This document shows, piece after piece, positions 45,055-54,514 of a DNA stretch of 58,997 nucleotides (positions within the stretch are counted from its first letter, which is position 1; every line of letters starts with the position of its first letter). The DNA lies in assembly GCA_017994075.1 (NCBI GenBank), contig JAGOLM010000003.1:1-58997 (forward strand). The letters are read 5' to 3'. A program made the position numbers and the translations under genes. The notes under the pieces are model-generated. The model was not told where the DNA came from. It saw only the letters and a program-made list of their open reading frames with translations, and made no database searches. The DNA is from Lachnospiraceae bacterium. Its GTDB lineage: Bacteria > Bacillota > Clostridia > Lachnospirales > Lachnospiraceae.

Positions 45055-46140
45055 ATGATTTCAAATCAGGTTCTTCAAAGGACAATAGATGGACTGACAC
45101 AGATTACACATGTTCAACTTTCCGTAATAGATGCAGAGGGCACGGTCCTTGCTTCTAACATGGAAGATTCCAAGAGCTATGTTTCTCAGGTAGATGACTT
45201 TTCGAGGTCAGATGCTGACAGTCAGGTAATATTTGGTTGCCAGTTTATAAAAGTATATGATGAAGAGCACTTGGAATTCATTGCTGTCGCCAAAGGCGAG
45301 AACGATGAAGCGGTTGCTTGCGCCAAGATTCTTGTGTTCCAGATCGAGGAACTTCTGGTTGCTTACCGAGAGAGATTCGACAAGGACAATTTTTTCAAGA
45401 ATCTGTTATTGGATAATTTACTTTTGGTTGATATTTTTAATAGAGCCAAGAAACTTCACGTTGAGTACAAGGCAAGAAGAGTTTGCCTGATCGTAGAGAC
45501 GGGTCCTAGCAAGGATGGGTCAGATATCGAACATGTTCATTCGATAGTTGGAAAGAGACCTGAGGATTTCGTTACAGCGGTTGATGAGAACAGTGTTATC
45601 ATTATTAAACAGTTAAGTGAAAATGATACAGAAGATGATATTGTGTCTTGTGCCCAGAACATTGTGACTTCCATGAAGTCAGAGGGTAGAGATGTAAGAG
45701 TATCTTATGGAACTCCATGCGATGAGCTTAGAGAAGTATCCAAGTCATATAAAGAGGCTAATCTGGCTCTTGATGTAGGCAAGATATTCTTTAGGGAAAA
45801 CAAGGTTATAGCTTATTCTGTACTGGGAATCGGCCGTCTGATATATCAGCTTCCTATTCCTCTATGTAGAATGTTTATTCATGAAATATTTAAAGGCAAG
45901 TCTCCTAATGATTTTGATGATGAGACAATTACGACCATTAATAAATTTTTTGAAAACAGTTTAAATGTTTCAGAAACTTCGAGACAGCTCTATATACATA
46001 GAAACACGTTGGTATATAGATTGGATAAACTCCAGAAGAGCACAGGACTTGATCTTCGTGTATTTGAGGATGCAATCACTTTCAAGATTGCTCTTATGGT
46101 GGTAGAATATATGAACTACATGGAAGACCATGTCTTCTAA
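45055..46140 (+). CDS. CdaR/PucR-like transcriptional regulator
   Basis: A 361-residue regulator. The N-terminal part (about 1-105) resembles the diacid/PAS-like sensor region of the CdaR family, beginning SNQVLQRTIDGLTQIT. A middle GGDEF-like region follows. The C-terminal PucR-type helix-turn-helix is at about 300-350 (NVSETSRQLYIHRNTLVYRLDKL). The ligand is unknown. I start at 45055, 7 bases after GGGGAGG; an in-frame start at 45007 would add residues across the inverted repeat. It lies 25 bases before ftsE, suggesting cotranscription with the division genes. Confidence 0.88.
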   Translation: MISNQVLQRTIDGLTQITHVQLSVIDAEGTVLASNMEDSKSYVSQVDDFSRSDADSQVIFGCQFIKVYDEEHLEFIAVAKGENDEAVACAKILVFQIEELLVAYRERFDKDNFFKNLLLDNLLLVDIFNRAKKLHVEYKARRVCLIVETGPSKDGSDIEHVHSIVGKRPEDFVTAVDENSVIIIKQLSENDTEDDIVSCAQNIVTSMKSEGRDVRVSYGTPCDELREVSKSYKEANLALDVGKIFFRENKVIAYSVLGIGRLIYQLPIPLCRMFIHEIFKGKSPNDFDDETITTINKFFENSLNVSETSRQLYIHRNTLVYRLDKLQKSTGLDLRVFEDAITFKIALMVVEYMNYMEDHVF

Positions 46141-46165
46141 GTAAGTAGTAATTTGGAGATTTTTT

Positions 46166-46843
46166 ATGATAAAAATGGAACACGTCAGCAAGACGTATCA
46201 GACAGGTGTACCAGCATTAAGTGATATTAACCTGCATATACGTCCCGGAGAGTTTGTGTTTATCACAGGAGTGAGTGGGTCAGGCAAATCAACTATGATC
46301 AAGCTGCTTCTTGATGAGATGAAACCAACAAAAGGAAGAATATTTGTAAATGGAAAGAATCTAGCTGGGATTACGAGAAGAAATATTCCGTATTTCAGAA
46401 GAAATATAGGTGTTGTATTTCAGGATTTCAGATTACTTCAGGATAGATCTGTTTATGATAATGTTGCCTTTGCAATGAAGGTCGTAGAGACATCAAATAA
46501 GAAAATCAAGAAAAGCGTGCCGGAAATATTGTCAATGGTAGGACTGGCAGCAAAATATCGTTCTCTTCCAAGGCAACTGTCCGGAGGCGAACAGCAACGT
46601 GTGGCAATTGCCCGCGCTCTTGTTAATCAGCCGAAGATATTATTGGCAGATGAGCCCACTGGTAATTTGGATAATCCTAATGGATGGGCAATAATGAAAC
46701 TTTTGGAAGAAATCAATGAGAAGGGTACTACGGTTGTAGTTGTTACCCATAATCTTGAATTCGTTGAAAAAATGGATAAGCGGGTCATCACGATCAAAAA
46801 AGGACAGATAGTTTGTGATAAAGAATCGTCTGAGGAGTTTTAA
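46166..46843 (+). CDS. ftsE: cell division ATP-binding protein FtsE
   Basis: ATPase of the FtsEX complex, an ABC-type machine that activates peptidoglycan hydrolases at the division site. The 225-residue protein shows Walker A GVSGSGKS near 36, Q-loop VVFQDFRLL, signature LSGGEQQRVAIARAL near 135, and Walker B ILLADEPTGNLD. Length and sequence match FtsE. It starts 25 bases after the CdaR-like gene and is separated from ftsX by 3 bases. Confidence 0.96.
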   Translation: MIKMEHVSKTYQTGVPALSDINLHIRPGEFVFITGVSGSGKSTMIKLLLDEMKPTKGRIFVNGKNLAGITRRNIPYFRRNIGVVFQDFRLLQDRSVYDNVAFAMKVVETSNKKIKKSVPEILSMVGLAAKYRSLPRQLSGGEQQRVAIARALVNQPKILLADEPTGNLDNPNGWAIMKLLEEINEKGTTVVVVTHNLEFVEKMDKRVITIKKGQIVCDKESSEEF

Positions 46844-46846
46844 CCA

Positions 46847-47755
46847 ATGAGATTAAGAAGTATTTTGTATTCCATTGGACAGGGTTTTAAAAGCATCTGG
46901 AGAAATAAGATGTTTTCTCTTGCATCAGTAGCCACTATGACTGCATGTATTTTCCTGTTCGGAATATTCTTTTCCCTGGGTGTTAATTTTTCTGGTATGC
47001 TGAAGAACGTTGAAGAAAGCGTTGCGGTAACCGTGTTTTTTGAAAAAGGAATATCACAGGAGCAAAAGGACGCAATAGGCAATGATATTAAGGCCCGTAC
47101 TGAGGTCTCAAGTTATAAATATGTATCAGGGAAACAGGCATTTGATACAGTTATCAAGGATTTTTATGGTGGTAATAAGGAATTGGCAGAATCATTTGCC
47201 AATGATAATCCCCTTGCAGATTCTGACAACTATCAGATATTTATGAAGGATGTATCATCACAACAGAAACTCGTGACTTATCTAAGCAAGCTTCAGGGAG
47301 TAAGAGAAGTACATCAGTCGGAGGTTGCAGCCAGAACGCTTACGGATTTTAGTAGGTTGATTTCTGTTATATTTGGTTCAGTTATCATAATACTGATAGC
47401 AGTTGCTATATTCTTGATAAGTAATACCATTACAGTTGGAATTTCAGTTCGAAAAGAAGAGATTGCAATAATGAAGCTTATTGGAGCCAAAGATAGTTTT
47501 GTAAGAGCTCCGTTTATTGTTGAGGGAGTTGTGATAGGACTTTCAGGTTCGATTATTCCGCTGATCATTCTTTGGTTCATGTATAAGAATCTTATCGTTT
47601 ATATTGCTTCGAAATATCAATTTTTATCCAATTTATTCAAGTTTGTTCCGGAGACAAGTGTGTTTAAGACGCTAGTGCCGATCGCACTTATTCTTGGAGT
47701 CGGAATAGGATATATAGGAAGTAGATTTACACTTCATAGACATCTTAATGTCTGA
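46847..47755 (+). CDS. ftsX: cell division protein FtsX
   Basis: Membrane partner of FtsE. The 302-residue protein has one N-terminal helix (about 22-45), an extracytoplasmic domain of about 120 residues that contacts hydrolases, and three C-terminal helices (about 175-200, 225-250, 270-295) of the MacB/FtsX permease type. The N-terminal IWRNKMFSLASVATM is typical. Its likely partners include a NlpC/P60 or other cell-wall hydrolase; the NlpC/P60 gene 3 kb upstream is a candidate only by position. A hairpin follows its stop. Confidence 0.95.
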   Translation: MRLRSILYSIGQGFKSIWRNKMFSLASVATMTACIFLFGIFFSLGVNFSGMLKNVEESVAVTVFFEKGISQEQKDAIGNDIKARTEVSSYKYVSGKQAFDTVIKDFYGGNKELAESFANDNPLADSDNYQIFMKDVSSQQKLVTYLSKLQGVREVHQSEVAARTLTDFSRLISVIFGSVIIILIAVAIFLISNTITVGISVRKEEIAIMKLIGAKDSFVRAPFIVEGVVIGLSGSIIPLIILWFMYKNLIVYIASKYQFLSNLFKFVPETSVFKTLVPIALILGVGIGYIGSRFTLHRHLNV

Positions 47756-47775
47756 TGATAATATAGTGCTTTTAG

Positions 47776-47807
47776 GGGCTGCATGTGCTTAGAGTGCATT
47801 GCAGCCC
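47776..47807 (+). terminator. hairpin after ftsX
   Basis: GGGCTGCATGTGC pairs with GTGCAT-GCAGCCC (one bulged T), 5-base loop. It has no T-run, so it may be a weak terminator or a processing site between ftsX and the protease gene. Confidence 0.5.
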
Positions 47808-47846
47808 ATTTAATTTAAAAATCAAAGGAAAAACAGAGGCAATATT

Positions 47847-49220
47847 ATGACGGAAGAAAAAAAGGTTTTAGACGAAATAATGCCGGATTCAGAGAATAGC
47901 AGTGCAGAGAATCTTAGTACCCCGAAGACCGAGGCAAAGGATTTAAAAGTGGAAACTGATGTCAGGGATAGAGAGTTTCCTATTTATCAGGAGACACCAT
48001 CATCTTACAATGATGCACCTGATGATAATGAAAAGAGACCTTTCAGAAAGGGAATTTTTGCAGGTATAACCGGAACACTGGCTGTTATGCTTATAATTTG
48101 TATAATTTTTTATGCAGTATTTAACTTTCGTGTGGGCGACAATTTCTTGTCAGTTAGGAATCTTCAGAAGCTTGGAGCATTGGATCAACTGATGAATGAA
48201 TATTATTATAAGGCTGTACCTCACAAGGATAAGGTGGAGGGCATTTATAAGGGACTTTTTGAAGGCTCCGGAGATAAATACACAGAGTATTACACTGCAG
48301 ATGAGTATAAGGACCTTATGGTAGAACTTTCTGGTAATTATGCAGGAATCGGAGCAGTACTTCAATTAAATGAGACCACTGGCAATTTTGACATTATTGA
48401 TGTTTACGAGGGGTCTGCGGCAGAAGCGGCAGGACTGAAACCAGGAGATACTCTTATATCTGTTGATGGACATAAGACGTCAGCGGCTGAAGATTTTAAT
48501 AAATTCATTTCCGACTACATACGTGGAAAAGAAGGAACCGTTAGAGATATAGTTTATTCCAGAGATGGAAAAGAAAATGATGTAAAGGTTCAGCTTAAGC
48601 AAGTAATAGTTCCTTCTGTCTCATATAAAATGCTGGATAATAACATTGGCTATATAGAGATAACACAGTTCTCAGACGGAACACAAAAAGATTTTGAAGA
48701 GGCAGTAGCTGCGCTTAAAAAACAGGGGATGACCAAGGTCGTATATGACCTTAGAGGAAACGGCGGCGGAATGGTTGATTCTGTTGTAGCCATACTTGAC
48801 GATATCCTTCCTGCAGGCAGAGTTGTATACACCAAGGATAAAAACGGACATGAAGAGGATTATCGATCTGATGACAAAAAAGATCTTAATATTCCTGCAG
48901 TTGTGCTGACAAGTGGCAATACAGCAAGCTCGGCCGAAATTTTTACAGGTGCGATGAGAGATTTCAAGAGAGCTACAATAGTCGGAACCAAGACATTTGG
49001 TAAGGGAATAGTTCAGACCACTCTTCCACTTAATGATGGAAGTGCGGTAAAGATTACAACGTCCAGATATTACACCCCATCAGGTGAATGCATTCATGGT
49101 AAGGGCATCAAGCCAGATATTGAACTGGAATATAAATTTTTGGGAACAGAGAATGATCAATACAATATAACTCTGGATAATCAGATTCAGAAAGCTATTG
49201 AAGTATTAAATAATAATTAG
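47847..49220 (+). CDS. S41 family C-terminal processing protease
   Basis: Membrane-anchored serine protease that trims C-termini of extracytoplasmic proteins. The 457-residue product has an acidic cytoplasmic N-terminus, a membrane helix near 70-95, a PDZ domain (about 170-245, including GSAAEAAGLKPGD) and a peptidase domain (about 260-430). The catalytic Ser lies in SGNTASSAE and the Lys in GTKTFGKG. It follows ftsX by 91 bases across a hairpin; the same gene order recurs in related Firmicutes. It could process cell-wall or division proteins. Confidence 0.93.
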   Translation: MTEEKKVLDEIMPDSENSSAENLSTPKTEAKDLKVETDVRDREFPIYQETPSSYNDAPDDNEKRPFRKGIFAGITGTLAVMLIICIIFYAVFNFRVGDNFLSVRNLQKLGALDQLMNEYYYKAVPHKDKVEGIYKGLFEGSGDKYTEYYTADEYKDLMVELSGNYAGIGAVLQLNETTGNFDIIDVYEGSAAEAAGLKPGDTLISVDGHKTSAAEDFNKFISDYIRGKEGTVRDIVYSRDGKENDVKVQLKQVIVPSVSYKMLDNNIGYIEITQFSDGTQKDFEEAVAALKKQGMTKVVYDLRGNGGGMVDSVVAILDDILPAGRVVYTKDKNGHEEDYRSDDKKDLNIPAVVLTSGNTASSAEIFTGAMRDFKRATIVGTKTFGKGIVQTTLPLNDGSAVKITTSRYYTPSGECIHGKGIKPDIELEYKFLGTENDQYNITLDNQIQKAIEVLNNN

Positions 49221-49240
49221 TACAATACAATCCAATACTT

Positions 49241-49263
49241 AGCGTTTCCAAATGGGAAATGCT
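49241..49263 (+). other. hairpin in the prfB leader
   Basis: AGCGTTTCC (49241-49249) pairs with GGAAATGCT (49255-49263), one wobble, 5-base loop, no T-run. Confidence 0.45.
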
Positions 49264-49318
49264 TATGTATATGATTTATGAAGCCAAAGGAACCGTTTTT
49301 TGAAAGAGGTGATGTTCT

Positions 49319-50456
49319 GTGGTAGAGCTTGATGAAATAAAAATCAATCTGGCAACCTTCTGGGAGCCACTGCAGGAGGCGAGGGATTCACTTTGACCTG
49401 GCTAATAAAGGTCATAGGATAGAAGAACTCGAAAGAGAGATGGAAGCCCCAGATTTCTGGGATGACCCACAGGTTTCCACCGAAAAGACAAAGGAATTAA
49501 AGAGTCTCAAAGATGATGTAGAGACTTATGATAAACTGGAAAATCAGTACAATGACATTATGGATTATATTGTCATGGCTAATGAGGAAGATGATCCAGA
49601 TATGGTTCCAGAGATTCAGGCAGAATATGATGAATTCTGTGAAGATCTGGAGGCATTACAGACCAAGACTCTCCTTTCTGGTGAATATGATTCAGAAGGA
49701 GCGATAGTTACTCTTCATGCAGGAGCAGGCGGAACAGAAGCATGTGACTGGACGTCGATGCTTTTCAGAATGTATACCCGTTGGGCGGAAAAGAAAGGTT
49801 ACACAGTTGAAGTGCTAGACCAGCTTGAAGGTGATGAGGCAGGTATTAAGTCCGTTACATTTCAGATTAATGGTGAAAATGCATACGGATATCTAAAATC
49901 TGAGCATGGAGTTCATAGACTGGTTAGGATCTCTCCGTTTAACGCTAATGGAAAGAGGCAGACTTCGTTTTCATCCTGCGAGGTAATGCCGGATATTGAA
50001 AAAGATCTTGATGTAGAGATAAGAGATGATGATATTCGAGTCGATACCTATAGATCAAGTGGAGCTGGTGGTCAGCATATCAATAAAACTTCATCGGCGA
50101 TTCGAATCACTCATTTACCAACAGGAATTGTAGTAACTTGTCAGAATGAAAGATCACAGCATATGAACAAGGACAAGGCCATGCAGATGCTAAAGGCCAA
50201 GCTGTATATGCTGAAAGAAGAAGAAAATGAAGCTCTTGCATCCGAGATTCGAGGAGAAGTATCAGAAAATGGATTCGGAAGTCAGATAAGGTCATATGTA
50301 CTTCAACCATACACAATGGTCAAGGATCTTAGAACCGGAGTAGAATCTGGTAATGCCAAAAATGTTTTGGATGGAGCTTTGGATTTGTTTATGAATGGAT
50401 ATTTGAAATGGATTTCCCTTGGAAGACCCAAGTGGAAGGGCGTTGAAGTCGACTGA
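49319..50456 (+). CDS. prfB: peptide chain release factor 2, with programmed +1 frameshift
   Basis: Reads UGA and UAA stop codons and hydrolyses peptidyl-tRNA. A GTG start at 49319 opens 25 codons (VELDEIKINL...) ending CTT-TGA at 49391-49396. The frame then shifts by +1 to GAC (49395), and coding continues to TAG-region stop 50456, total about 378 residues. CTT TGA C is the classical autoregulatory site, with AGGAGG and AGGG just upstream acting as internal SD. The second part has the GGQ motif in SGAGGQHINK and the SPF-type anticodon loop. The start is after AGAGGTGA. Frameshift efficiency falls when RF2 is abundant, so RF2 controls itself. Confidence 0.95.
49391..49396 (+). promoter_or_regulatory. 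RF2 programmed frameshift site
   Basis: CTT (zero frame) then TGA; the ribosome slips by one base to read GAC at 49395. The preceding AGGAGG at 49374-49379 and AGGG at 49382-49385 supply SD-like pairing. Confidence 0.92.
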
Positions 50457-50521
50457 TAGGTCGGCATCAAAACAAAGTATCAAGTGAACTGTTATTGAAA
50501 TACCAACGCTACTTGACAATA

Positions 50522-50563
50522 AAAGACGAGCTGTCTCTTAATTGGGACAGCTCGTCTTTCTTT
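50522..50563 (+). terminator. prfB terminator
   Basis: A 16-bp stem: AAAGACGAGCTGTCTC (50522-50537) with GGGACAGCTCGTCTTT (50544-50559), one wobble, loop TTAATT, followed by CTTT. Confidence 0.88.
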
Positions 50564-50608
50564 AGAAAAAAGAATACAAAGAGTTGGATTTCAATGGAAA
50601 GGGAAAAG

Positions 50609-51820
50609 ATGAAGATTGCAATTATGGGGTACGGCACCATAGGCTCAGGAGTAGCCACGGTACTGACAGAAAACCATGAGGTAGTTAAAAATAATGTTGG
50701 AGAAGAACTGGATATAAAATATATTCTTGATCTTAGGGATTTTCCTGAAGACCCACATAGAGATAAAATAGTAAAAGACATAGATGTAATAATAAATGAT
50801 CCTGAAGTCAGGATTGTTGTAGAGACTATGGGCGGATTGCACCCAGCATTTGAATTTGTGAAAAGGTGTTTAGAGGCCGGTAAATCAGTAACAACATCTA
50901 ACAAGGCACTGGTAGCTGATTACGGAGTTGAACTTCAGGAAATAGCGAGAAAGAATCATGCTGGATTCATGTGCGAAGCATCAGTTGGAGGTGGAATACC
51001 GATTTTAAGGGTACTTGATACTTGCCTGACTGCAGATCAGATAGAAGAGATATCAGGTATAGTAAACGGAACAACCAACTATATGCTTACAGAAATGGCA
51101 AAAAACGGAACTGATTTTGAAACAGTACTAAAGGATGCTCAGAACAAAGGCTACGCCGAAAAAGACCCGACTGCAGATATAGAAGGCTTTGATGCAGCTA
51201 GGAAAATAGCAATTCTTACTTCAATGGTATCGCACCATAATGTTGATTTTAATGAGATTACTGTTGAGGGGATTACAAGCATATCTGTCAGAGATATAGA
51301 ATATGCAAAGAAAATGAATATGGCTATTAAACTTATTGCTAACGCCACTAGAGAAAATGGAAGCTATAGTCTTAGAGTTGCTCCATACATGATCAAGAAT
51401 GATAATCCACTGTATTCTGTAAATGGTGCCTTTAATGCGATATTTGTAAAGGGTAATATGCTTGGTGATAGTATGTACTATGGAAGCGGGGCAGGCTCAC
51501 TCCCTACAGCCAGTGCGGTTTGCGCTGACATAATTGCTCTTGCTAAAAAAATAGATGAACCGGAGTATGAATTTTACTGGGATGGCAACAACTTAGAGCT
51601 AGCTGATTCAGGTAAAACGGAAAGCAGATTTTTTGTCAGAGCAGATACAACAAAGACAACAAAGAACAAAGCAGAGAATATGTTTCCTGATGCAGAATTT
51701 ATGGAAAGCATATATGATGACGAGATTTCATTTGTTACGGGAAAACACCAGGACGAGGAAATATTGCATAGATTAGATGAACTCGATGGAGTGATTCAGA
51801 AAATTAGAATCAAGGAATGA
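50609..51820 (+). CDS. hom: homoserine dehydrogenase
   Basis: NAD(P)H reduction of aspartate semialdehyde to homoserine, the branch to threonine and methionine. The 403-residue protein has the dinucleotide motif IMGYGTIGSG at about 5-14, TSNKALVADYG, the catalytic region GTTNYMLTEM, the Lys in KDPTADIEGFDAARK, and a C-terminal ACT-like regulatory tail from about 325. I start at 50609, where AAAGGG lies 5 bases upstream; an in-frame ATG at 50594 is a close alternative. It lies 75 bases before lysC, giving a shared aspartate-family unit. Confidence 0.95.
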   Translation: MKIAIMGYGTIGSGVATVLTENHEVVKNNVGEELDIKYILDLRDFPEDPHRDKIVKDIDVIINDPEVRIVVETMGGLHPAFEFVKRCLEAGKSVTTSNKALVADYGVELQEIARKNHAGFMCEASVGGGIPILRVLDTCLTADQIEEISGIVNGTTNYMLTEMAKNGTDFETVLKDAQNKGYAEKDPTADIEGFDAARKIAILTSMVSHHNVDFNEITVEGITSISVRDIEYAKKMNMAIKLIANATRENGSYSLRVAPYMIKNDNPLYSVNGAFNAIFVKGNMLGDSMYYGSGAGSLPTASAVCADIIALAKKIDEPEYEFYWDGNNLELADSGKTESRFFVRADTTKTTKNKAENMFPDAEFMESIYDDEISFVTGKHQDEEILHRLDELDGVIQKIRIKE

Positions 51821-51895
51821 TAAGTGAAATTGCTTTACAGGGGAAAAAGTGAAAAATAATAAATAAATAGATACAAAAGAAAAAGGATAAAAAAC

Positions 51896-53101
51896 ATGCT
51901 GATAGTAAAAAAATTCGGAGGATCATCAGTTGCTAATGCTGATCGCATAAAAAATGTAGCCAGACGATGCGCTGAAGATTATCAAAAGGGCAATAAGATC
52001 GTCGTAGTTCTTTCAGCTATGGGAGATACAACGGATGAGTTATTAGAAAAAGTGAGATCAGTCAATCCTCATCCGCCTAAGAGAGAGATTGATATGCTTT
52101 TGTCCACAGGTGAACAGGTTTCAGTATCACTTATGGCGATGGCACTTCATGGAATGGGAATTCCTGCAGTTTCACTTAATGCTTTTCAAGTACCCATGAA
52201 GACAACCTCAGCATTTTGTAATGCAAGACTTAAAAAAATAGATACAGAGAGAATAGAGAATGAACTAGATGCAGGCAAAGTAGTTGTTGTAACCGGATTT
52301 CAGGGAGTTACAAAATATGATGACGTTACAACTCTTGGAAGAGGAGGGTCTGATACAACTGCGGTTGCACTTGCAGCAGTTCTCCACGCGGATGCCTGTG
52401 AGATATATACAGATGTAGACGGCGTATATACGGCAGACCCCAGACAAGTACCTACGGCAAAAAAATTAAAAACAGTATCATATGATGAAATGTTGGAAAT
52501 GGCCACGTTAGGCGCTCAAGTACTTCATAACAGATCAGTTGAACTGGCAAAAAAATATGGAGTTCAGGTTGTAGTAAGATCAAGTCTGACAAATGAGGAA
52601 GGAACTATCATAAAGGAGGGTTCTAAAGTGGAAAGTATGATAATCAGCGGAGTCGCTGTAGACATGCATGTAGACAGAATTGCACTTGTTGGGTTGAAAA
52701 ACGAGCCGGGTACTGCATTCAAGCTTTTTAGCCAATTGGCAAAACATAATATCAATGTCGATATGATACTTCAGTCTATCGGTCATGAAGGTAAAAAAGA
52801 TATTTCATTTACAGTGGCTGATGCTGATACAGAAGATGCCAAAAAAGCATTGGAAGAGATCAAAGATGTATTAAAATATGATTCGATGGATTCTGAGATC
52901 GATGTAGGAAAAGTATCGATTGTTGGAGCTGGTATTCAGTCTAATCCCGGAATTGCAGCCAAGATGTTCGAAGCACTTTATTCGGTTGATGTGAATATAA
53001 GAATGATTGCTACTTCAGAGATCCGAGTAACGGTTCTTCTTGATGAAACAGATGTAGATAGGGCAGCAAGAGCGGTTCATGATGCTTTTATGACAGAGTA
53101 G
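51896..53101 (+). CDS. lysC: aspartate kinase
   Basis: First step of the aspartate-family pathway: ATP-dependent phosphorylation of aspartate. The 401-residue protein has KFGGSSV at 6-12, the catalytic domain with LLSTGEQVS, GFQGV and GRGGSDTTAVAL, and DVDGVYTADPR. Two C-terminal ACT domains follow (about 260-330 and 335-401) for lysine/threonine feedback. It is typical class of monofunctional bacterial enzyme. SD is AAAAGGA. No lysine riboswitch is possible in the 75-base gap, so transcription is probably set at hom or before. Confidence 0.96.
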   Translation: MLIVKKFGGSSVANADRIKNVARRCAEDYQKGNKIVVVLSAMGDTTDELLEKVRSVNPHPPKREIDMLLSTGEQVSVSLMAMALHGMGIPAVSLNAFQVPMKTTSAFCNARLKKIDTERIENELDAGKVVVVTGFQGVTKYDDVTTLGRGGSDTTAVALAAVLHADACEIYTDVDGVYTADPRQVPTAKKLKTVSYDEMLEMATLGAQVLHNRSVELAKKYGVQVVVRSSLTNEEGTIIKEGSKVESMIISGVAVDMHVDRIALVGLKNEPGTAFKLFSQLAKHNINVDMILQSIGHEGKKDISFTVADADTEDAKKALEEIKDVLKYDSMDSEIDVGKVSIVGAGIQSNPGIAAKMFEALYSVDVNIRMIATSEIRVTVLLDETDVDRAARAVHDAFMTE

Positions 53102-53201
53102 AATCATAGGTACGCTTGAGGTACGATGTTATCTGTATAATATTTGATAGAACAAGTAACTTGACTTACTTGAGTTTTTTTGAACATGGGAGAAATCGCA
53201 T

Positions 53202-53714
53202 ATGGATACTGGTATGATAGGTTTCCCAAATTTTATAAATTATGATAACCATCTTGGTAATCAAACAGATGTAGGAAACACTGAGAATCCTACATCTGGT
53301 AGTGCTGTGCCAAAAGAAGTGCCGGCTTCTGGCAATATAGAAAATGATATGAATCATAAGGTGAATAACGGATATAGTTCATCACCGGCAGAATGTCAGA
53401 CCTGTAAGAACCGAAAATATCAAGATGGATCGGATGAAAATGTTTCGTTTAAATCGGCAGCACATATTTCTCCAGAAGCGGCGGGTGCAAGCGTCAGAGG
53501 CCATGAGGGAGAACATGTAGCTAATGCATATACCAAGGCAGCAGAAAAAGGCGGTAAAGTTCTGGCGGCTACGGTCACAATACATACATCGATTTGCCCG
53601 GAATGTGGCAAGTCTTACGTGTCTGGAGGAACTACCAGCACGATTATTTCGTATCCAAAATCAGAGGACAGCGGACGAAGTAGTATAAAATCTGGAGAAA
53701 ATTTTAAAGTGTGA
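53202..53714 (+). CDS. small HExxH protein, putative metalloprotease
   Basis: A 170-residue protein without signal peptide or membrane segment. A low-complexity Asn/Gly-rich start (1-60) is followed by Cys pair C65/C68 (CQTCKNRKYQDGSDE), then HISPEAAGASVRGHEGEHV, with the zinc-protease signature HEGEH at 101-105, and a second Cys pair C132/C135 (CPECGKSYVSGG). It resembles the SprA-related/CJM1_0395-type putative metalloproteases of Firmicutes. Structure, substrate and activity are unknown. It follows lysC by 100 bases, and a terminator closes it. The four Cys could bind a structural zinc or iron. Confidence 0.75.
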   Translation: MDTGMIGFPNFINYDNHLGNQTDVGNTENPTSGSAVPKEVPASGNIENDMNHKVNNGYSSSPAECQTCKNRKYQDGSDENVSFKSAAHISPEAAGASVRGHEGEHVANAYTKAAEKGGKVLAATVTIHTSICPECGKSYVSGGTTSTIISYPKSEDSGRSSIKSGENFKV

Positions 53715-53724
53715 TTAATAAACG

Positions 53725-53757
53725 GAAGCTTGTATTTGTATATGAGCTTCTTTTTTT
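53725..53757 (+). terminator. terminator of the HExxH gene
   Basis: GAAGCT (53725-53730) pairs with AGCTTC (53745-53750), extended by inner AT pairs, followed by seven T. Confidence 0.8.
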
Positions 53758-53887
53758 ATTGCATAATATCAGCAAAAGATTGTCAAAAGCATAATTCTCT
53801 GATAGATTTTTAACGTAATAATATTGCAAAGCTATTTTTCTTGTCTTTAATAATGGGTATAATCAATATGGAAAAGAGGAAGAAAAT

Positions 53888-54487
53888 ATGAATATTGTAT
53901 GTTTGGATCTTGAAGGTGTATTAGTACCAGAGATATGGGTTGAAGTAGCCAATAAAACAGGGATAGAAGTCCTCAATAGAACTACCAGAGATGAACCGGA
54001 TTATGATGTACTTATGAAATACAGGATGAATATACTGAAAGAGAACAACTTGAAGATTTATGACATTCAGCGTACAATAGCCGGAATGTCCCCTATCGAG
54101 GGGGCACTTGAATTTTTGGATGCGCTACGAGAGAAAACGCAGGTTATGATTATCAGTGACACATTCGAGCAATTTGCAATGCCTCTCATGAAAAAGCTTA
54201 AATATCCCACTATATTATGCAATACGCTTTCAATTTCCGGAGATGGTTATATAGAAGGATATACAATGAGGGTCCCAGAGACTAAAAAGACAACGGTCAA
54301 GGCACTTCAAGCTCTTGGATATGATACAATAGCAAGTGGAGACAGTTTTAATGATTTGGGAATGATCAGAAATAGTAAGGCCGGTTTTTTGTTTAAGAGT
54401 ACAGATGCTATCAAAACATCTAATCCTGATATACCGGCATATGAGACCTATGAGGAACTTATGAGTGCTATAGATAGTAAATTATAA
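53888..54487 (+). CDS. thrH: bifunctional phosphoserine phosphatase/homoserine phosphotransferase ThrH
   Basis: HAD-family enzyme, 199 residues. ThrH moves phosphate from phosphoserine to homoserine, feeding threonine synthesis, or acts as a phosphatase. The HAD nucleophile motif appears as CLDLEGVLVPEIW (D7, with Glu at the third motif position, the ThrH variant). Motif II is in IISDTF, motif III K near 110-130, and motif IV GDSFNDLGM. The hom, lysC and thrH neighbourhood fits. Strong purine run GGAAAAGAGGAAG before the ATG. It precedes tsaE by 27 bases. Confidence 0.9.
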   Translation: MNIVCLDLEGVLVPEIWVEVANKTGIEVLNRTTRDEPDYDVLMKYRMNILKENNLKIYDIQRTIAGMSPIEGALEFLDALREKTQVMIISDTFEQFAMPLMKKLKYPTILCNTLSISGDGYIEGYTMRVPETKKTTVKALQALGYDTIASGDSFNDLGMIRNSKAGFLFKSTDAIKTSNPDIPAYETYEELMSAIDSKL

Positions 54488-54514
54488 ATCGTTTATTTAA
54501 TTGGAGAGAAAGAT

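Noticed and set aside
51821..51895. Lysine riboswitch before lysC
   Set aside because: The 75-base gap is far too short and has no matching structure.
53136..53141. Promoter of the HExxH gene (TATAAT)
   Set aside because: The -10 is perfect but the only -35 candidate is 14 bases away, too close, so I left it out.
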